Below are positions 44,669 to 54,001 of a DNA stretch of 64,000 bases, one piece after another. The position numbers and the translations under genes were made by a program. Position 1 is the stretch's first letter; each line of letters opens with the position of its first letter. Below the pieces are notes generated by a model that was not told where the DNA came from, made no database searches, and was given only the letters and a program-made list of their open reading frames with translations. Source of the DNA: Caryophanales bacterium UBA4855 (lineage in GTDB: Bacteria > Bacillota_I > Bacilli_A > RFN20 > CAG-826); contig DHEH01000002.1 in the NCBI GenBank assembly GCA_002399785.1, positions 1-64,000 on the forward strand, in the 5' to 3' direction.

Positions 44669-45649
44669 TTAACCTTTTATACCAGCACGGCCAACGCCAC
44701 GCATAATATACTTTCTAAAGAAAATAAACAGCAAGAATAATGGAACAGTAACACAAACTGTTGCTGCCATTTGATATCCATAAGAGACATCGCCACTATC
44801 TGGATCAGTAAAACTTGAACCTCTTAAACCGTTAGAAATTAATCTATATTCAGTTTTTTGAGTAACTAAATTTGGCCAGACATATGAGTTCCATGTTCCC
44901 ATAAATTTAAGAATAGTAATAGAAATTAAAGTAGGAGCAGCAAGTGGTACCATAACGCGCCATAAGTAACTCCAGTCGCTCTTTCCATCGACTTTAGCAG
45001 CTAAGTAAAGTTCGTTTGGAACTCCTCTAAATGTTTCTTTTAATAAGTAAATGTAATAAACACTGACCCAGAAAGGAATAATCATTGCAAGATAAGCATC
45101 AGTTAAAGTTTGATTTGTGCTAACCCAACCAAAGCTTGAAACAGTGATATAGTTAGAAATAACCATCATTTCACCAGGAATCATCATTGTCATTAAGAAG
45201 ACTGAGAATATTGCATCTCTTCCTTTAAATTTTAATCTCGCAAAGGCGAAAGCAGCAAAGATTGTAGTGAGCAATGTTCCGATTGTTGAAAATATAGCGA
45301 CAACAATGGTATTCATCATATAAGTAGAAAAATCGAATACCTGGAAAACATAAACATAGTTACTCCACATAACAACAGTTGGGAAGAATGTTTGTGTTAA
45401 CGCTTGAATTTCAACATTGTTTTTAAGTGAAGTGATAATCATCCAATAGAATGGGAATATCATCAACAACGCTAAGAATGTAATTAAAATATAGACAAGT
45501 ATAGTAGAGACAATTTTTGAAACTTTTTCTCTTTTACGTAAAAGTTCAATTGTTTGTTTTCCTTCTTTAATAACTAAAGTAATTTGTTGGCCATCTAGGC
45601 GGTCTTTAGCGAAGTTAACATATGATTTTTTTGTTTGAATAGCTTCCAT
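44669..45649 (-). CDS. MsmG/UgpE-type ABC importer permease
   Basis: The 326-residue protein is the second permease of a carbohydrate-type ABC importer. Six hydrophobic segments follow a basic N-terminal ~50 residues. The EAA loop is ELYLAAKVDGKSDWSYLWRVMVPLAAPTL, which docks on the ATPase. MIPGEMMVISNY and FMGTWNSYVWPNLV are typical of MalG/MsmG/UgpE proteins. It has a normal arrangement 11 nt after the first permease gene. The N-terminal extension of about 30 residues is longer than usual. In mycoplasmas the equivalent of this gene is MG189 (my recollection). Confidence 0.92.
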   Translation of the reverse strand: MEAIQTKKSYVNFAKDRLDGQQITLVIKEGKQTIELLRKREKVSKIVSTILVYILITFLALLMIFPFYWMIITSLKNNVEIQALTQTFFPTVVMWSNYVYVFQVFDFSTYMMNTIVVAIFSTIGTLLTTIFAAFAFARLKFKGRDAIFSVFLMTMMIPGEMMVISNYITVSSFGWVSTNQTLTDAYLAMIIPFWVSVYYIYLLKETFRGVPNELYLAAKVDGKSDWSYLWRVMVPLAAPTLISITILKFMGTWNSYVWPNLVTQKTEYRLISNGLRGSSFTDPDSGDVSYGYQMAATVCVTVPLFLLFIFFRKYIMRGVGRAGIKG

Positions 45650-45660
45650 TTTTATACCTC

Positions 45661-46731
45661 CTAGTTTCTAGCCTTTCTTTTTGACAAATAAAGTTGTAAG
45701 AAAGTAAAGCAAAGAATAATTAAGAATAAGAGAACAGCACAAGCTGCAGCACGACCTGGTTGACTATTTAGTTGTTTATAAATATAGAAAACCATTGTAA
45801 GCATCTCAGGAGTTCCACCAGTTCCAGTAGTTGATGGACCATTAAATAATCCGACAACTGCAGTATATTCTTTAAATGCACCAATGAATGATGTAACCAT
45901 CAAATAAAGAATTTGTGGACTTAAAGAAGGAACAGTAATTCTCCAAAGAATCTTCCAACTTGAAGCTGAGTCAATTTTAGCGGCTTGATAATATTGTTTA
46001 TCAACGTTCTGTAAACCACTAAGAAGAATTAAGATCTTGAATGGTAATGAACCCCAAACAATATAAATACAAAGAGGAATCATAGCAGTCCATCTAGAAG
46101 CGCCATAAATCCACGTAATATTTGAACCGAATATGTAGTTAATAACACCGGTTTTGTCGAATAAAACACTGAAAACCATACCGACTGCGATTGTATTTGT
46201 AACGTAAGGCAAGAAGAATATGACTTGATAGACTTTTTGTAACCATTTGAGGTTATTTAATAAAACACTAATCAATAAAGCGATAATAATCGAAAGAGGA
46301 ACGGTGACAAAAACTATCAAAAATGTGTTTGGTAACGCATAATTGATGACATCCGTTTCATAAACTCCCGCGCTTATTTCTTTTAGACCTAAGATAATCA
46401 AATAATTATCAAAGGTGAATCCGTTAAAAGAACCGGTTGCGTAGTTGTAATCTTTCATAAAAGAAATCGCAATAGTATTAATTAAAGGATAAATTAAGAA
46501 TACGCTCATCAAAATAAGAACAGGAGCTAAATAAAGCCAACCTTTCCAGTTATTTGATTGTTCTTGGTCACTTACTCCACCAACAACGTATTCTTTTTTT
46601 CTTTCTTTTCGGCTGACATAATGAAGATTTATATTTTGTTCTTCGTTATATCCCTCGTTTAAAGTGCCGAGATTTGGATCTTGATAAGTAAGTGGTTTTT
46701 TAATGTCAAGTTGTGATACATTATTTTCCAT
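45661..46731 (-). CDS. MsmF/UgpA-type ABC importer permease
   Basis: The 356-residue protein is the first permease. A ~65-residue polar N-terminus precedes the first helix (LYLAPVLILMSVFLIYPLI), and six hydrophobic segments follow. The EAA loop is QYYQAAKIDSASSWKILWRITVPSLSP. The segments YALPNTFLIVFVTVPLS and FFLPYVTNTIAVGMVFSVLF are family-typical. It starts 9 nt after the ATPase stop. With the other permease it forms the channel. Equivalent mycoplasma gene: MG188 (recollection). Confidence 0.92.
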   Translation of the reverse strand: MENNVSQLDIKKPLTYQDPNLGTLNEGYNEEQNINLHYVSRKERKKEYVVGGVSDQEQSNNWKGWLYLAPVLILMSVFLIYPLINTIAISFMKDYNYATGSFNGFTFDNYLIILGLKEISAGVYETDVINYALPNTFLIVFVTVPLSIIIALLISVLLNNLKWLQKVYQVIFFLPYVTNTIAVGMVFSVLFDKTGVINYIFGSNITWIYGASRWTAMIPLCIYIVWGSLPFKILILLSGLQNVDKQYYQAAKIDSASSWKILWRITVPSLSPQILYLMVTSFIGAFKEYTAVVGLFNGPSTTGTGGTPEMLTMVFYIYKQLNSQPGRAAACAVLLFLIILCFTFLQLYLSKRKARN

Positions 46732-46740
46732 TTCTTATAC

Positions 46741-48666
46741 CTACTTCACGTAAATTCTTTCTTCTGTTTTTGTACTAAATAAGAACATTTTATTTGGATT
46801 AACTTTTAATTTGATTGCACCGGTTAAGTTTTCTTCATCAGCGCTAATAATAACTCTAAATGTTTCTTTTAAACAATTTGGATGTTTAGCAATAATTGAA
46901 ATATCACGACCTAAAATTTGAAGTTGATCAACTGTACACTTTAAGAAGGCATCATCTTTTTCAGTTGATTTAATAAATCCTTCTGGTCTAATAGCAACAT
47001 ATACATCTTGATCTTTAACGCCTTTAGCATCGTTAATATAGGAATCACCTAAATAAACTTTTCCACCTTTTACATTTCCTTTGAAAACGTTAATTTGTGG
47101 ATTACCTAAGAATTGAGCAACGAATAAATTCTTTGGGTTATTGTAAACATTTTGTGGGCTGTCAATTTGTTGTTGAACGCCTGCTTTCATAACAAGAATT
47201 TGATCACTGATTGACATAGCTTCTTCTTGGTCGTGAGTAACGAAAACAGTAGTAATTCCAGTTTCTTTTTGAATTCTTCTAATTTCTTCACGAGTTTGAA
47301 GTCTAAGTCTAGCATCAAGGTTACTTAAAGGTTCATCAAGAAGTAAGACTTTTGGTTTCTTAACTAAAGCTCTAGCAATAGCAACTCTTTGTTGTTGACC
47401 ACCACTCAATTGTGCTGGTTTTCTTTGAAGATAATCTTCAATTTGAACTAATTTAGCAACATCATAAACGATATCTTTTCTTTCGGTTGCGTTAAGTTTT
47501 CTATAAGCAACACTGTTGGTAGTTCTGATATTTTCGTTAGTAACATTAAATTCTGTTTTTAAAATTTTAGTAACAGCTTCAACTTGTTTTGATGTGCATT
47601 TTTTAATCTTAAAGAATAAAGTAGGAACTCCATGATCATCAAAAGCTTTAAAATCAATTAAATTAGAGCCATTAACACCAGCTTCAACACCTTTTTCTTT
47701 AAGAGCCTTTTTAGCTCTATTTTCGTAATCGTCAAGGAAAATTTTTCCTGGTTTAATATCAAATGTAGCATTAATGCTATTATTAGACATGATTTCAGGA
47801 AGTTTTTCTTCAACTAAACTCAAATTAGTTTTCTTATATTCGCCTAAAATATGCTCGACACCTTTATTATTGTAAATGCTTAAAGTAATGATTTTAATTC
47901 CAGCTTTTTTAATATCAGCAAGTAATTTTTGTCTAACACTTTCTTGGATATCAATATTTCCACAATCAATATCAAACATACCACTGGTAATTTCATCTTT
48001 CTTTTCAAGTTTCATATTGAAACGAATAACAGCATCAAATAATGCATCATGAGATTGGAATTTTTCAATATTTGTTGTTAAAGGAGTAATAATACGCGAG
48101 AAGTTAAGTTCGAAAACTTCACCATCTTTTTCGCTAATATCATTTAAATGAACTTTAATAGTTAATTTTCCATTATCATCATTAATTTCAACATTAGCAT
48201 TCTTTTTGTTAATTCCAATTTTATTAACTAATGTATAAATTGATTTTTGAATTCCATCGATAGCATCTTCATTACTCATAACATATGTATATGAATAGGT
48301 AAAATTGAAGAAAGTAACTAATGGGACTTCAACTTTTAAGTTTGTTAAAGGGAATTCAACATTCTTAAAAATAGTCATATGAGGATAAAGAGCATAGTTT
48401 TGGAAAACTAATCCGATACCTCTTTTTTCTGGTGAAAGATTAGTAACCTCTTCTTCACCGAACCAAACTTCACCACTTGTTGGAACTTGTAAACCAGAAA
48501 TCATATAAAGAGTTGTTGATTTACCACATCCAGAAGGTCCTAATAAACCCATAAGTTTTCCGTCTGGAACTGTTAAATTCAAATTGCTGACTGCAATTGT
48601 ATCCTTGATATGTTTCTTAGGATTTCCAGGGAAGATTTTTGTTAAACCTTTTAATTTAATTTCCAT
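46741..48666 (-). CDS. MsmK/UgpC-type ATPase with ~275-residue insert
   Basis: The 641-residue protein is the ATPase of the importer. Usual members have ~360-370 residues. Walker A is GPSGCGKST (43-51), the Q-loop is [12 protein letters not shown] (Gln 89), the signature [15 protein letters not shown] begins at 420, Walker B is [12 protein letters not shown] (~440-451), the H-loop is FVTHDQEEA (His 478), and a TOBE-like domain fills 500-641. Between the Q-loop and the signature, residues ~112-385 form an extra domain: [41 protein letters not shown] and similar alpha-beta units. The mycoplasma homologue MG187 is also oversized, from memory about 585 residues. This insert, in the helical subdomain, may couple to a partner. 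Confidence 0.9.
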   Translation of the reverse strand: MEIKLKGLTKIFPGNPKKHIKDTIAVSNLNLTVPDGKLMGLLGPSGCGKSTTLYMISGLQVPTSGEVWFGEEEVTNLSPEKRGIGLVFQNYALYPHMTIFKNVEFPLTNLKVEVPLVTFFNFTYSYTYVMSNEDAIDGIQKSIYTLVNKIGINKKNANVEINDDNGKLTIKVHLNDISEKDGEVFELNFSRIITPLTTNIEKFQSHDALFDAVIRFNMKLEKKDEITSGMFDIDCGNIDIQESVRQKLLADIKKAGIKIITLSIYNNKGVEHILGEYKKTNLSLVEEKLPEIMSNNSINATFDIKPGKIFLDDYENRAKKALKEKGVEAGVNGSNLIDFKAFDDHGVPTLFFKIKKCTSKQVEAVTKILKTEFNVTNENIRTTNSVAYRKLNATERKDIVYDVAKLVQIEDYLQRKPAQLSGGQQQRVAIARALVKKPKVLLLDEPLSNLDARLRLQTREEIRRIQKETGITTVFVTHDQEEAMSISDQILVMKAGVQQQIDSPQNVYNNPKNLFVAQFLGNPQINVFKGNVKGGKVYLGDSYINDAKGVKDQDVYVAIRPEGFIKSTEKDDAFLKCTVDQLQILGRDISIIAKHPNCLKETFRVIISADEENLTGAIKLKVNPNKMFLFSTKTEERIYVK

Positions 48667-48681
48667 AAAATACTCCTTTTA

Positions 48682-50274
48682 TTAATTATTTTTTGGCATT
48701 GTGAGTGTTCCATCATCAATGTTGTTATTTCCTTCTTTGTTGAGTTTATCGTTTCTTTTTTTCTCAACATTAGACTTAATTTGGACAAAGAAATAACGAA
48801 CGAAATATCCAAATAAGATTATTCCCATTATAGAGAATATGACTATTAAAATATCGATTGGATTAAAAACGGAGAACGTACCATTAAAAATACTTGATCT
48901 AAATGCAATCGACATAATAGATAATGTAATCGAAACAATTGCTAAATACCCCATAATTGAAGTTGTAACATATTGTTTTGTTCTAACTCTTTTAAATTCG
49001 TTATTAATATATTTTTTCTTTAAGAAATAGTAAGCAGTAAGATCACTACCAACGAATACTAAAGTTAAAATTACAAAAACAAGAATATAAATTAAATCAG
49101 CTGAAATTTCATATTGACTGTTAACCTTTTCGTAACCTTCACTAGGATTTCCTGTGCTATCTAAAACAGCATCTTTTCTTGAAGGGAGATTGTTGAAACG
49201 TGCTGAATAATTCGATTGGGTGACACCTTTATAAATCTTGCTGTCGTATAAATCGGTATAAACATAGAAGTTAGATAAACTAAAATCTTTTATATTTGAT
49301 CCGGAGATGTTGTAATTTTTTCCGTCGATTGTATAGGAATTATTCATCAAAAATTCCATTGTTTTGCCTTTAGTGACGTCAATTGTATCAACTCCGTCAT
49401 TATTAGGGATATGAAGAACTGTTCCGTCATTTAATGTATAAATAAAAGAAGTGTCTGCACCGAAATACAATCTGGTTCTAATCCATTTCGTTCCAGCAGT
49501 GACATCATCAATTGCGGTGTTATAAATTCTTTTAATGGTTGAACTTGTTGAAATATATAATTCTTCGTCAACAAAATTTTCAACATCAAAAGCTAAACTA
49601 GTAAATCCTGAAAATGTTGTAAATCCTTTGTAAGTAAAATTAATAAATTGAGTTGATTTAAATTCTCTATAAGCAACGATTTTGGTTCCAAGAACCTTAT
49701 AATCTGTAGAAGAATCAACTCCCCAAACTCCATCAACTTTTTTACCTAAATACACATTATTTAAGTAAATTTCATCAGTCAAAATAGTCTCGTCAGGACT
49801 TAAGACAATATCACAAGAAGTTTGTAATTGTGAATCACCTGTTGCTCCAACACCATCGTAAACTTGATTAGCATTGTATTTAGTAATCTTAGTTTCTCTT
49901 TCTTCAATAGTATTATTGCTTTTTTTGACTTTATACACCAAAACAGCTGGTTTTAAAGTTCCGTTATCATAGCCGACATAGTAAGAATTTGTTACTCCTT
50001 CAGCTAATGTAACATTAAACGAAACAGATGCTGAAGTAGGTGTTGTATTGATATTTCTGATTTTAAAAAGAACCTCTTCAGTCAAAGTAGAGCTATCTAA
50101 CGAACTTACTTTTGAAACTTCCGAGGTTCTTTCTTTCATCATGAAATCATTTTTAACAACATTAAAACTTGCAGCATTGTTAACATGAGCAGATGCTCCG
50201 CTAAACAAAATTGTGCCCGTGGCTAGTCCGATTATTGAGAAAAATAAGGACTTTAAAATGTTAAATTTTTTCAT
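48682..50274 (-). CDS. Membrane protein of the importer cluster, unknown
   Basis: The 530-residue protein starts with a signal-like helix (SLFFSIIGLATGTILFSGASAHVNN). Residues ~45-385 are extracellular and beta-rich, without Cys pairs or known motifs. Three hydrophobic segments follow (about 395-415, 440-465 and 475-500), then a basic and Asn-rich tail. I recognise no family. It lies 15 nt upstream of the ATPase gene and downstream of two RDD proteins, so it is probably an accessory part of the same system. The start has no SD at the right distance: GGAGG is 23 nt away and lies inside the promoter spacer, so the message is probably leaderless (see 50281-50309). Confidence 0.7.
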   Translation of the reverse strand: MKKFNILKSLFFSIIGLATGTILFSGASAHVNNAASFNVVKNDFMMKERTSEVSKVSSLDSSTLTEEVLFKIRNINTTPTSASVSFNVTLAEGVTNSYYVGYDNGTLKPAVLVYKVKKSNNTIEERETKITKYNANQVYDGVGATGDSQLQTSCDIVLSPDETILTDEIYLNNVYLGKKVDGVWGVDSSTDYKVLGTKIVAYREFKSTQFINFTYKGFTTFSGFTSLAFDVENFVDEELYISTSSTIKRIYNTAIDDVTAGTKWIRTRLYFGADTSFIYTLNDGTVLHIPNNDGVDTIDVTKGKTMEFLMNNSYTIDGKNYNISGSNIKDFSLSNFYVYTDLYDSKIYKGVTQSNYSARFNNLPSRKDAVLDSTGNPSEGYEKVNSQYEISADLIYILVFVILTLVFVGSDLTAYYFLKKKYINNEFKRVRTKQYVTTSIMGYLAIVSITLSIMSIAFRSSIFNGTFSVFNPIDILIVIFSIMGIILFGYFVRYFFVQIKSNVEKKRNDKLNKEGNNNIDDGTLTMPKNN

Positions 50275-50280
50275 AGTTAA

Positions 50281-50309
50281 ATTATATTAAAATTTTTCCT
50301 CCAATTCAA
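50281..50309 (-). promoter_or_regulatory. Internal promoter for a leaderless message
   Basis: TTGAAT (50304-50309), a 17-nt spacer and TATAAT (50281-50286), then 6 nt and the ATG at 50274. It would let the importer-nuclease genes be transcribed separately from the two RDD genes. Confidence 0.6.
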
Positions 50310-50350
50310 TGTAACAAGATATTTATATATCATATATAATAATAAATATT

Positions 50351-51361
50351 TTATTTTTGCCTAAAATCAGGCGCTTTTTTAATACTTTCTCCACTTGCCT
50401 CCTCTAAACTTAAGAAGATTCTTGATTCGCTATAATCAACCTCTTCAATACCTAACATATAGTCATGAAAATTTTGCTTTTTCTTCGTGAATGCCATCAT
50501 GGTAAAAGAAATAATTAATGGGATCCCAAAAGTAAAAATGCTTAAAACAATTTCACCGCAAAACATAATACAGAAACGCACTAAATATCTCTTCCAAGAG
50601 ACACTTAATACTCGAGAATCAACTAGTCCAGTTTTGAATAGCAACCTTCCTAGTGTTAATTTACCTCTTTTTAAAATAAGAGGAACTGCCAAATAATAGA
50701 GAGAGTAACTAACTATTAACGCAATTGGACATTCTACAAAAAACAACATGTTTGAAAAATATTTATTAATTTCTAAAACATTTGGTGTTTTTTGAAGAAA
50801 ATAACCTTGAGCATAATTATCAACATAATACTTATAAACGTTTTCGTTAAATTGCTTTATGGTGAAATTAGCAGTCAAATTTTCGACAATTTCGTCTGAA
50901 TCGTTTTTTACAAAGTAATTAAGATTATCAGTTTTAACACTGAGACGGAAAGTGTCGTATTCATCACGAATTTTTTGCTCGGTTGTGTCGTCAGTAACAC
51001 TTCCGATATAAGTGAAAAAAGTCTCAATTCCTTTTTTTAAACCAATGCGCTCCACACTAGAAGCAACATCGCTTGAATTGTAAAAAGAAACAATATCAAC
51101 ATATCTTTTTTGTTCGGCGTCATATAAAAAGATTCCTGATTCTCCCTTTCTTTCGTCTAATAATGCTACATTATCTTTATAAGTCTGCGTATTTTGAACA
51201 ATAGCACGACAACCTATAAATAAACCTAAACAAATTAGAGCCCAGATAAGAGCGTCAAAAACCATTATAGAAACACGTTTCCAAAAAGCTGGATGATAAT
51301 ATTCAAATACAACCCCAGGTTTTTCTACTTTTTTCTCTACTTCGTAGACTTCATCTTCCAT
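50351..51361 (-). CDS. RDD family membrane protein 2
   Basis: The 336-residue protein has RDD features: FWKRVSIMVFDALIWALICL with the Arg-Asp in the first helix, and the later GKLTLGRLLFKTGLVDSRVLSVSWKRYLVRFC, typical of RDD proteins after helix 2. A ~150-residue extracellular loop (about 65-205) is inserted between the first two helices, and the C-terminal helices are at ~255-290. RDD proteins are of unclear function; some act as Na+/H+ antiporters. It overlaps the upstream RDD gene by 25 nt. The long outside loop, also present in its partner, suggests a paired complex. Confidence 0.78.
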   Translation of the reverse strand: MEDEVYEVEKKVEKPGVVFEYYHPAFWKRVSIMVFDALIWALICLGLFIGCRAIVQNTQTYKDNVALLDERKGESGIFLYDAEQKRYVDIVSFYNSSDVASSVERIGLKKGIETFFTYIGSVTDDTTEQKIRDEYDTFRLSVKTDNLNYFVKNDSDEIVENLTANFTIKQFNENVYKYYVDNYAQGYFLQKTPNVLEINKYFSNMLFFVECPIALIVSYSLYYLAVPLILKRGKLTLGRLLFKTGLVDSRVLSVSWKRYLVRFCIMFCGEIVLSIFTFGIPLIISFTMMAFTKKKQNFHDYMLGIEEVDYSESRIFLSLEEASGESIKKAPDFRQK

Positions 51362-52473
51362 TTATTCTCTTCCATAACCCTGTAATACTCATCAACTAGT
51401 TCAGTAGATACTAAAATAGACTGAGTTGTAATCTCTTTTAAAGATTGATTCATTTTTGTAACGAGGCTAAAAATAAGTTCGATTATCCATATCGCAACAC
51501 CCATTAACCGTGGAATTACAAAAGCACTGATATTTAATATAGTATTAAACCCAACAGAAATCAAAGGAATAAATAACAAAATTCCTAGAACATGTGTTGA
51601 ATTAAACAAACCCATAATACAAATCTTACCTTTTTTAAGGTATTTAAGTTTATTAAACGTTACGTGCTCTACTTTTAAAATCATTTCACCAATAGTTCTG
51701 CCTTTTTCATTACATAACGGAACAATAAAGAAAAGTGCAAGACAAGAAACAAAAAAGCATGCATAAACATTTAAAACATAAGTATTATTCAATCGATTAT
51801 CTTGTTCACTGACCAAAGACGAATATTCTAAAAAAGAATGAGGTAAATTAGGGGAAGATAAATCGTTAGTTTTGATATCACTAAGCACATATGAATATAA
51901 ATTCAAAAAAATTGTTTCTTTAAAACTGTTATATGAGTTTTTGCCATCAGTATTCATCTCATCACCTGCAGTAAATGCAGGCAAAAACATTTCCACAACA
52001 GAATCTTTGAAAGCATAAGTCCCTAAAGTAGTGAATTTTGTATTATCAAAATAAGCAGGAGCAATCTTATAATAAATCTCGTTTACATAAGAGGCATCTT
52101 TACCTTTTAAAGCCACAAAATATTCGTAAATAACGTCATTTTTTTCATCGTCAGCAATTGTATAAAAAGAAATAAATTTTTCCGAACTATACGAGATTGA
52201 TTCAGTTAATTTACCTTTTGAATTATCATCATAAAAAAGCACGTCATTATCATATAAAATCTCAGTTCTTTTAGAGGTGTATTCATTGCTTTGATTAACA
52301 ATTTGGTTATAGACTCCACTTAACTTTGTAATAGGTAGAGTCACAAGTTCAAAAAGCAAAATTCCGGCTATTAAAGCTAAAGCCATATCCGCGAAAAAAA
52401 CCAGAATTTTACGCGACATTTTTTCTGGATAAATCGAGAAATCAGTTACTTTTGTTGAGATATCTTCTTCCAT
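51337..52473 (-). CDS. RDD-like membrane protein 1
   Basis: The 378-residue protein has a first helix RKILVFFADMALALIAGILLF with an Asp in the membrane, a ~190-residue outside loop, then FFVSCLALFFIVPLC, the RDD-like loop GRTIGEMILKVEHVTFNKLKYLKKGK, and two more helices. It is paralogous in layout to the downstream RDD protein, with which it overlaps by 25 nt. It is the first gene of the 11-gene cluster. There is no SD; TATAAT is 10 nt before the ATG, so the leader would be only about 3 nt. Confidence 0.7.
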   Translation of the reverse strand: MEEDISTKVTDFSIYPEKMSRKILVFFADMALALIAGILLFELVTLPITKLSGVYNQIVNQSNEYTSKRTEILYDNDVLFYDDNSKGKLTESISYSSEKFISFYTIADDEKNDVIYEYFVALKGKDASYVNEIYYKIAPAYFDNTKFTTLGTYAFKDSVVEMFLPAFTAGDEMNTDGKNSYNSFKETIFLNLYSYVLSDIKTNDLSSPNLPHSFLEYSSLVSEQDNRLNNTYVLNVYACFFVSCLALFFIVPLCNEKGRTIGEMILKVEHVTFNKLKYLKKGKICIMGLFNSTHVLGILLFIPLISVGFNTILNISAFVIPRLMGVAIWIIELIFSLVTKMNQSLKEITTQSILVSTELVDEYYRVMEENKWKMKSTK

Positions 52474-52681
52474 ATTGAATGATATTATAAATAATTTAAT
52501 CTACTATTCCTAATTTATTTTACAATTGATCAATTTTCTTCGATGAGACAAAGAAAATTACAAATAACATAAAACTTTATTTTTCAAAATTGATAATCAA
52601 ATATTAATCAAAAACATTAAATTATTACTGAATTTTTATAAAAATACCTATTATTCTACTAAAAATAGTTTTTTGACTATT

Positions 52682-52701
52682 AAATGAAATCTTTTTCATT
52701 T
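52682..52701. promoter_or_regulatory. Palindrome in the divergent preT/RDD region
   Basis: AAATGAAA TCTT TTTCATTT is a perfect 8-4-8 inverted repeat in the 293-bp region between the importer cluster and preT. The rest of that region is featureless AT-rich DNA. It may be an operator for preT or both units. It has no T run, so it is not a good terminator. Confidence 0.5.
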
Positions 52702-52766
52702 ATCATATCTTTAAAATCACAGCAATAAATAATGCTTATTGCCAATTAAAATAGGAGGTCTATTTA

Positions 52767-53999
52767 ATGACCAAAAAATACACCGAAGAGATAGAGGAGA
52801 ACTTTACCCCTATCACCCTCAACGAAGAAGCCTCAAGATGTCTTCTTTGCCTTGATGCGCCTTGTTCAAAAGCTTGCCCTGCTGGAACAGATCCAGCAAA
52901 ATTTATTCGTAGTGTTCGCTTTAAAAACATAAAAGGCGCTATCGAAACCGTTAGAGAAAACAATATTTTAGGAGGCATATGCGCTAGAGTGTGCCCTACA
53001 GAAAAATATTGCCAAAAAGGATGTTCTAGATCAGGAATAGATAAAGCAATCGATATCGGTAGAATTCAAAAATACATCACTGATATGGAAGAAGAACTTC
53101 ATATGAATGTTCTTGCTAAACCTATTAAAAATAAGAAAGAACATATTGCCATTATTGGAAGTGGTCCAAGTGGTTTAGCGGCAGCTGGCTATCTTTTACT
53201 CAAAGGTTACCACGTAGATATTTATGAAAAAGAAAAGGAATTGGGTGGGTATTTAAGGTATGGAATACCTGAATATCGCTTACCAAATTCCGTTGTTGAT
53301 AAAGAGGTAAATCGTATTGTTTCTTTAGGTGCTTGTGTCTACACTAACACCACTGTTGGAAAAGATATTACACTTGAAGAACTTGAGAAAAAATACGATG
53401 CAGTCATCTTAGGAATTGGCTTAAACAAAGCTAAAACCCTTCCAATGTTCATGAATAATCCACATGTTGTTTCCTCTATTTCTTTATTAAAAGAGATTAA
53501 AGAAAACAAGGGAAATATAAAAGTTCCAAATAATATCATTATTGTTGGAGGCGGAGACGTCGCCATGGATATTGCAACAAGCCTTAAAATTTTAGGTTCT
53601 AAAAATGTTGCTTGTGTAGTTTATGAAGAATTTTCTGAATTTAAAGCCAGCGAAAAAGAATTAGAAGGTGCACGTAATTTAGATATTTCTATATATGATG
53701 GTTACATTCCTTTATCAGTAAATGATAACGAAGTTACTTTCAAACATAGAAAAATTGATAGCGAAATAAAAATGAAAGCAGATTTGATAGTATTAGCTAT
53801 CGGACAAGAAGTAGATGCTACCAATATCGACGTTGAATTCGATAAAAACGAAGCTAAAACTTCAACATACAATATCAAAGGAACGAACATTTTTGCTGTT
53901 GGAGACATAAGTCGAAACAAAGAAAAATCTGTCGTTGGAGCAGTTAGAACTGCAAAAGAAGTAGTTTTTGAAATAGCAAAATACTTGGAGGGTAAATAA
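52767..53999 (+). CDS. preT: Dihydropyrimidine dehydrogenase subunit PreT
   Basis: The 410-residue protein is the NAD-linked flavoprotein subunit of the PreTA enzyme, which interconverts uracil/thymine and their dihydro forms. The N-terminal Fe-S region has [19 protein letters not shown] and [15 protein letters not shown] (eight Cys for two 4Fe-4S clusters). The FAD motif is [13 protein letters not shown] near residue 130, the NAD motif is [13 protein letters not shown], and [24 protein letters not shown] is the terminal FAD-binding segment. Length and layout match GltD-like PreT. An AGGAGG site precedes the ATG. preA begins 2 nt after the stop. In this context it could recycle or degrade pyrimidines released by the secreted nucleases. 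Confidence 0.93.
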   Translation: MTKKYTEEIEENFTPITLNEEASRCLLCLDAPCSKACPAGTDPAKFIRSVRFKNIKGAIETVRENNILGGICARVCPTEKYCQKGCSRSGIDKAIDIGRIQKYITDMEEELHMNVLAKPIKNKKEHIAIIGSGPSGLAAAGYLLLKGYHVDIYEKEKELGGYLRYGIPEYRLPNSVVDKEVNRIVSLGACVYTNTTVGKDITLEELEKKYDAVILGIGLNKAKTLPMFMNNPHVVSSISLLKEIKENKGNIKVPNNIIIVGGGDVAMDIATSLKILGSKNVACVVYEEFSEFKASEKELEGARNLDISIYDGYIPLSVNDNEVTFKHRKIDSEIKMKADLIVLAIGQEVDATNIDVEFDKNEAKTSTYNIKGTNIFAVGDISRNKEKSVVGAVRTAKEVVFEIAKYLEGK

Positions 54000-54001
54000 T
54001 T

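Noticed and set aside
41706..46731. Plain maltose/sugar ABC operon
   Set aside because: The fold families allow it, but the co-directional SNase genes, the enlarged ATPase and the absence of sugar enzymes or regulators inside the cluster argue for the mycoplasma-like nuclease-linked type. It remains the main alternative.
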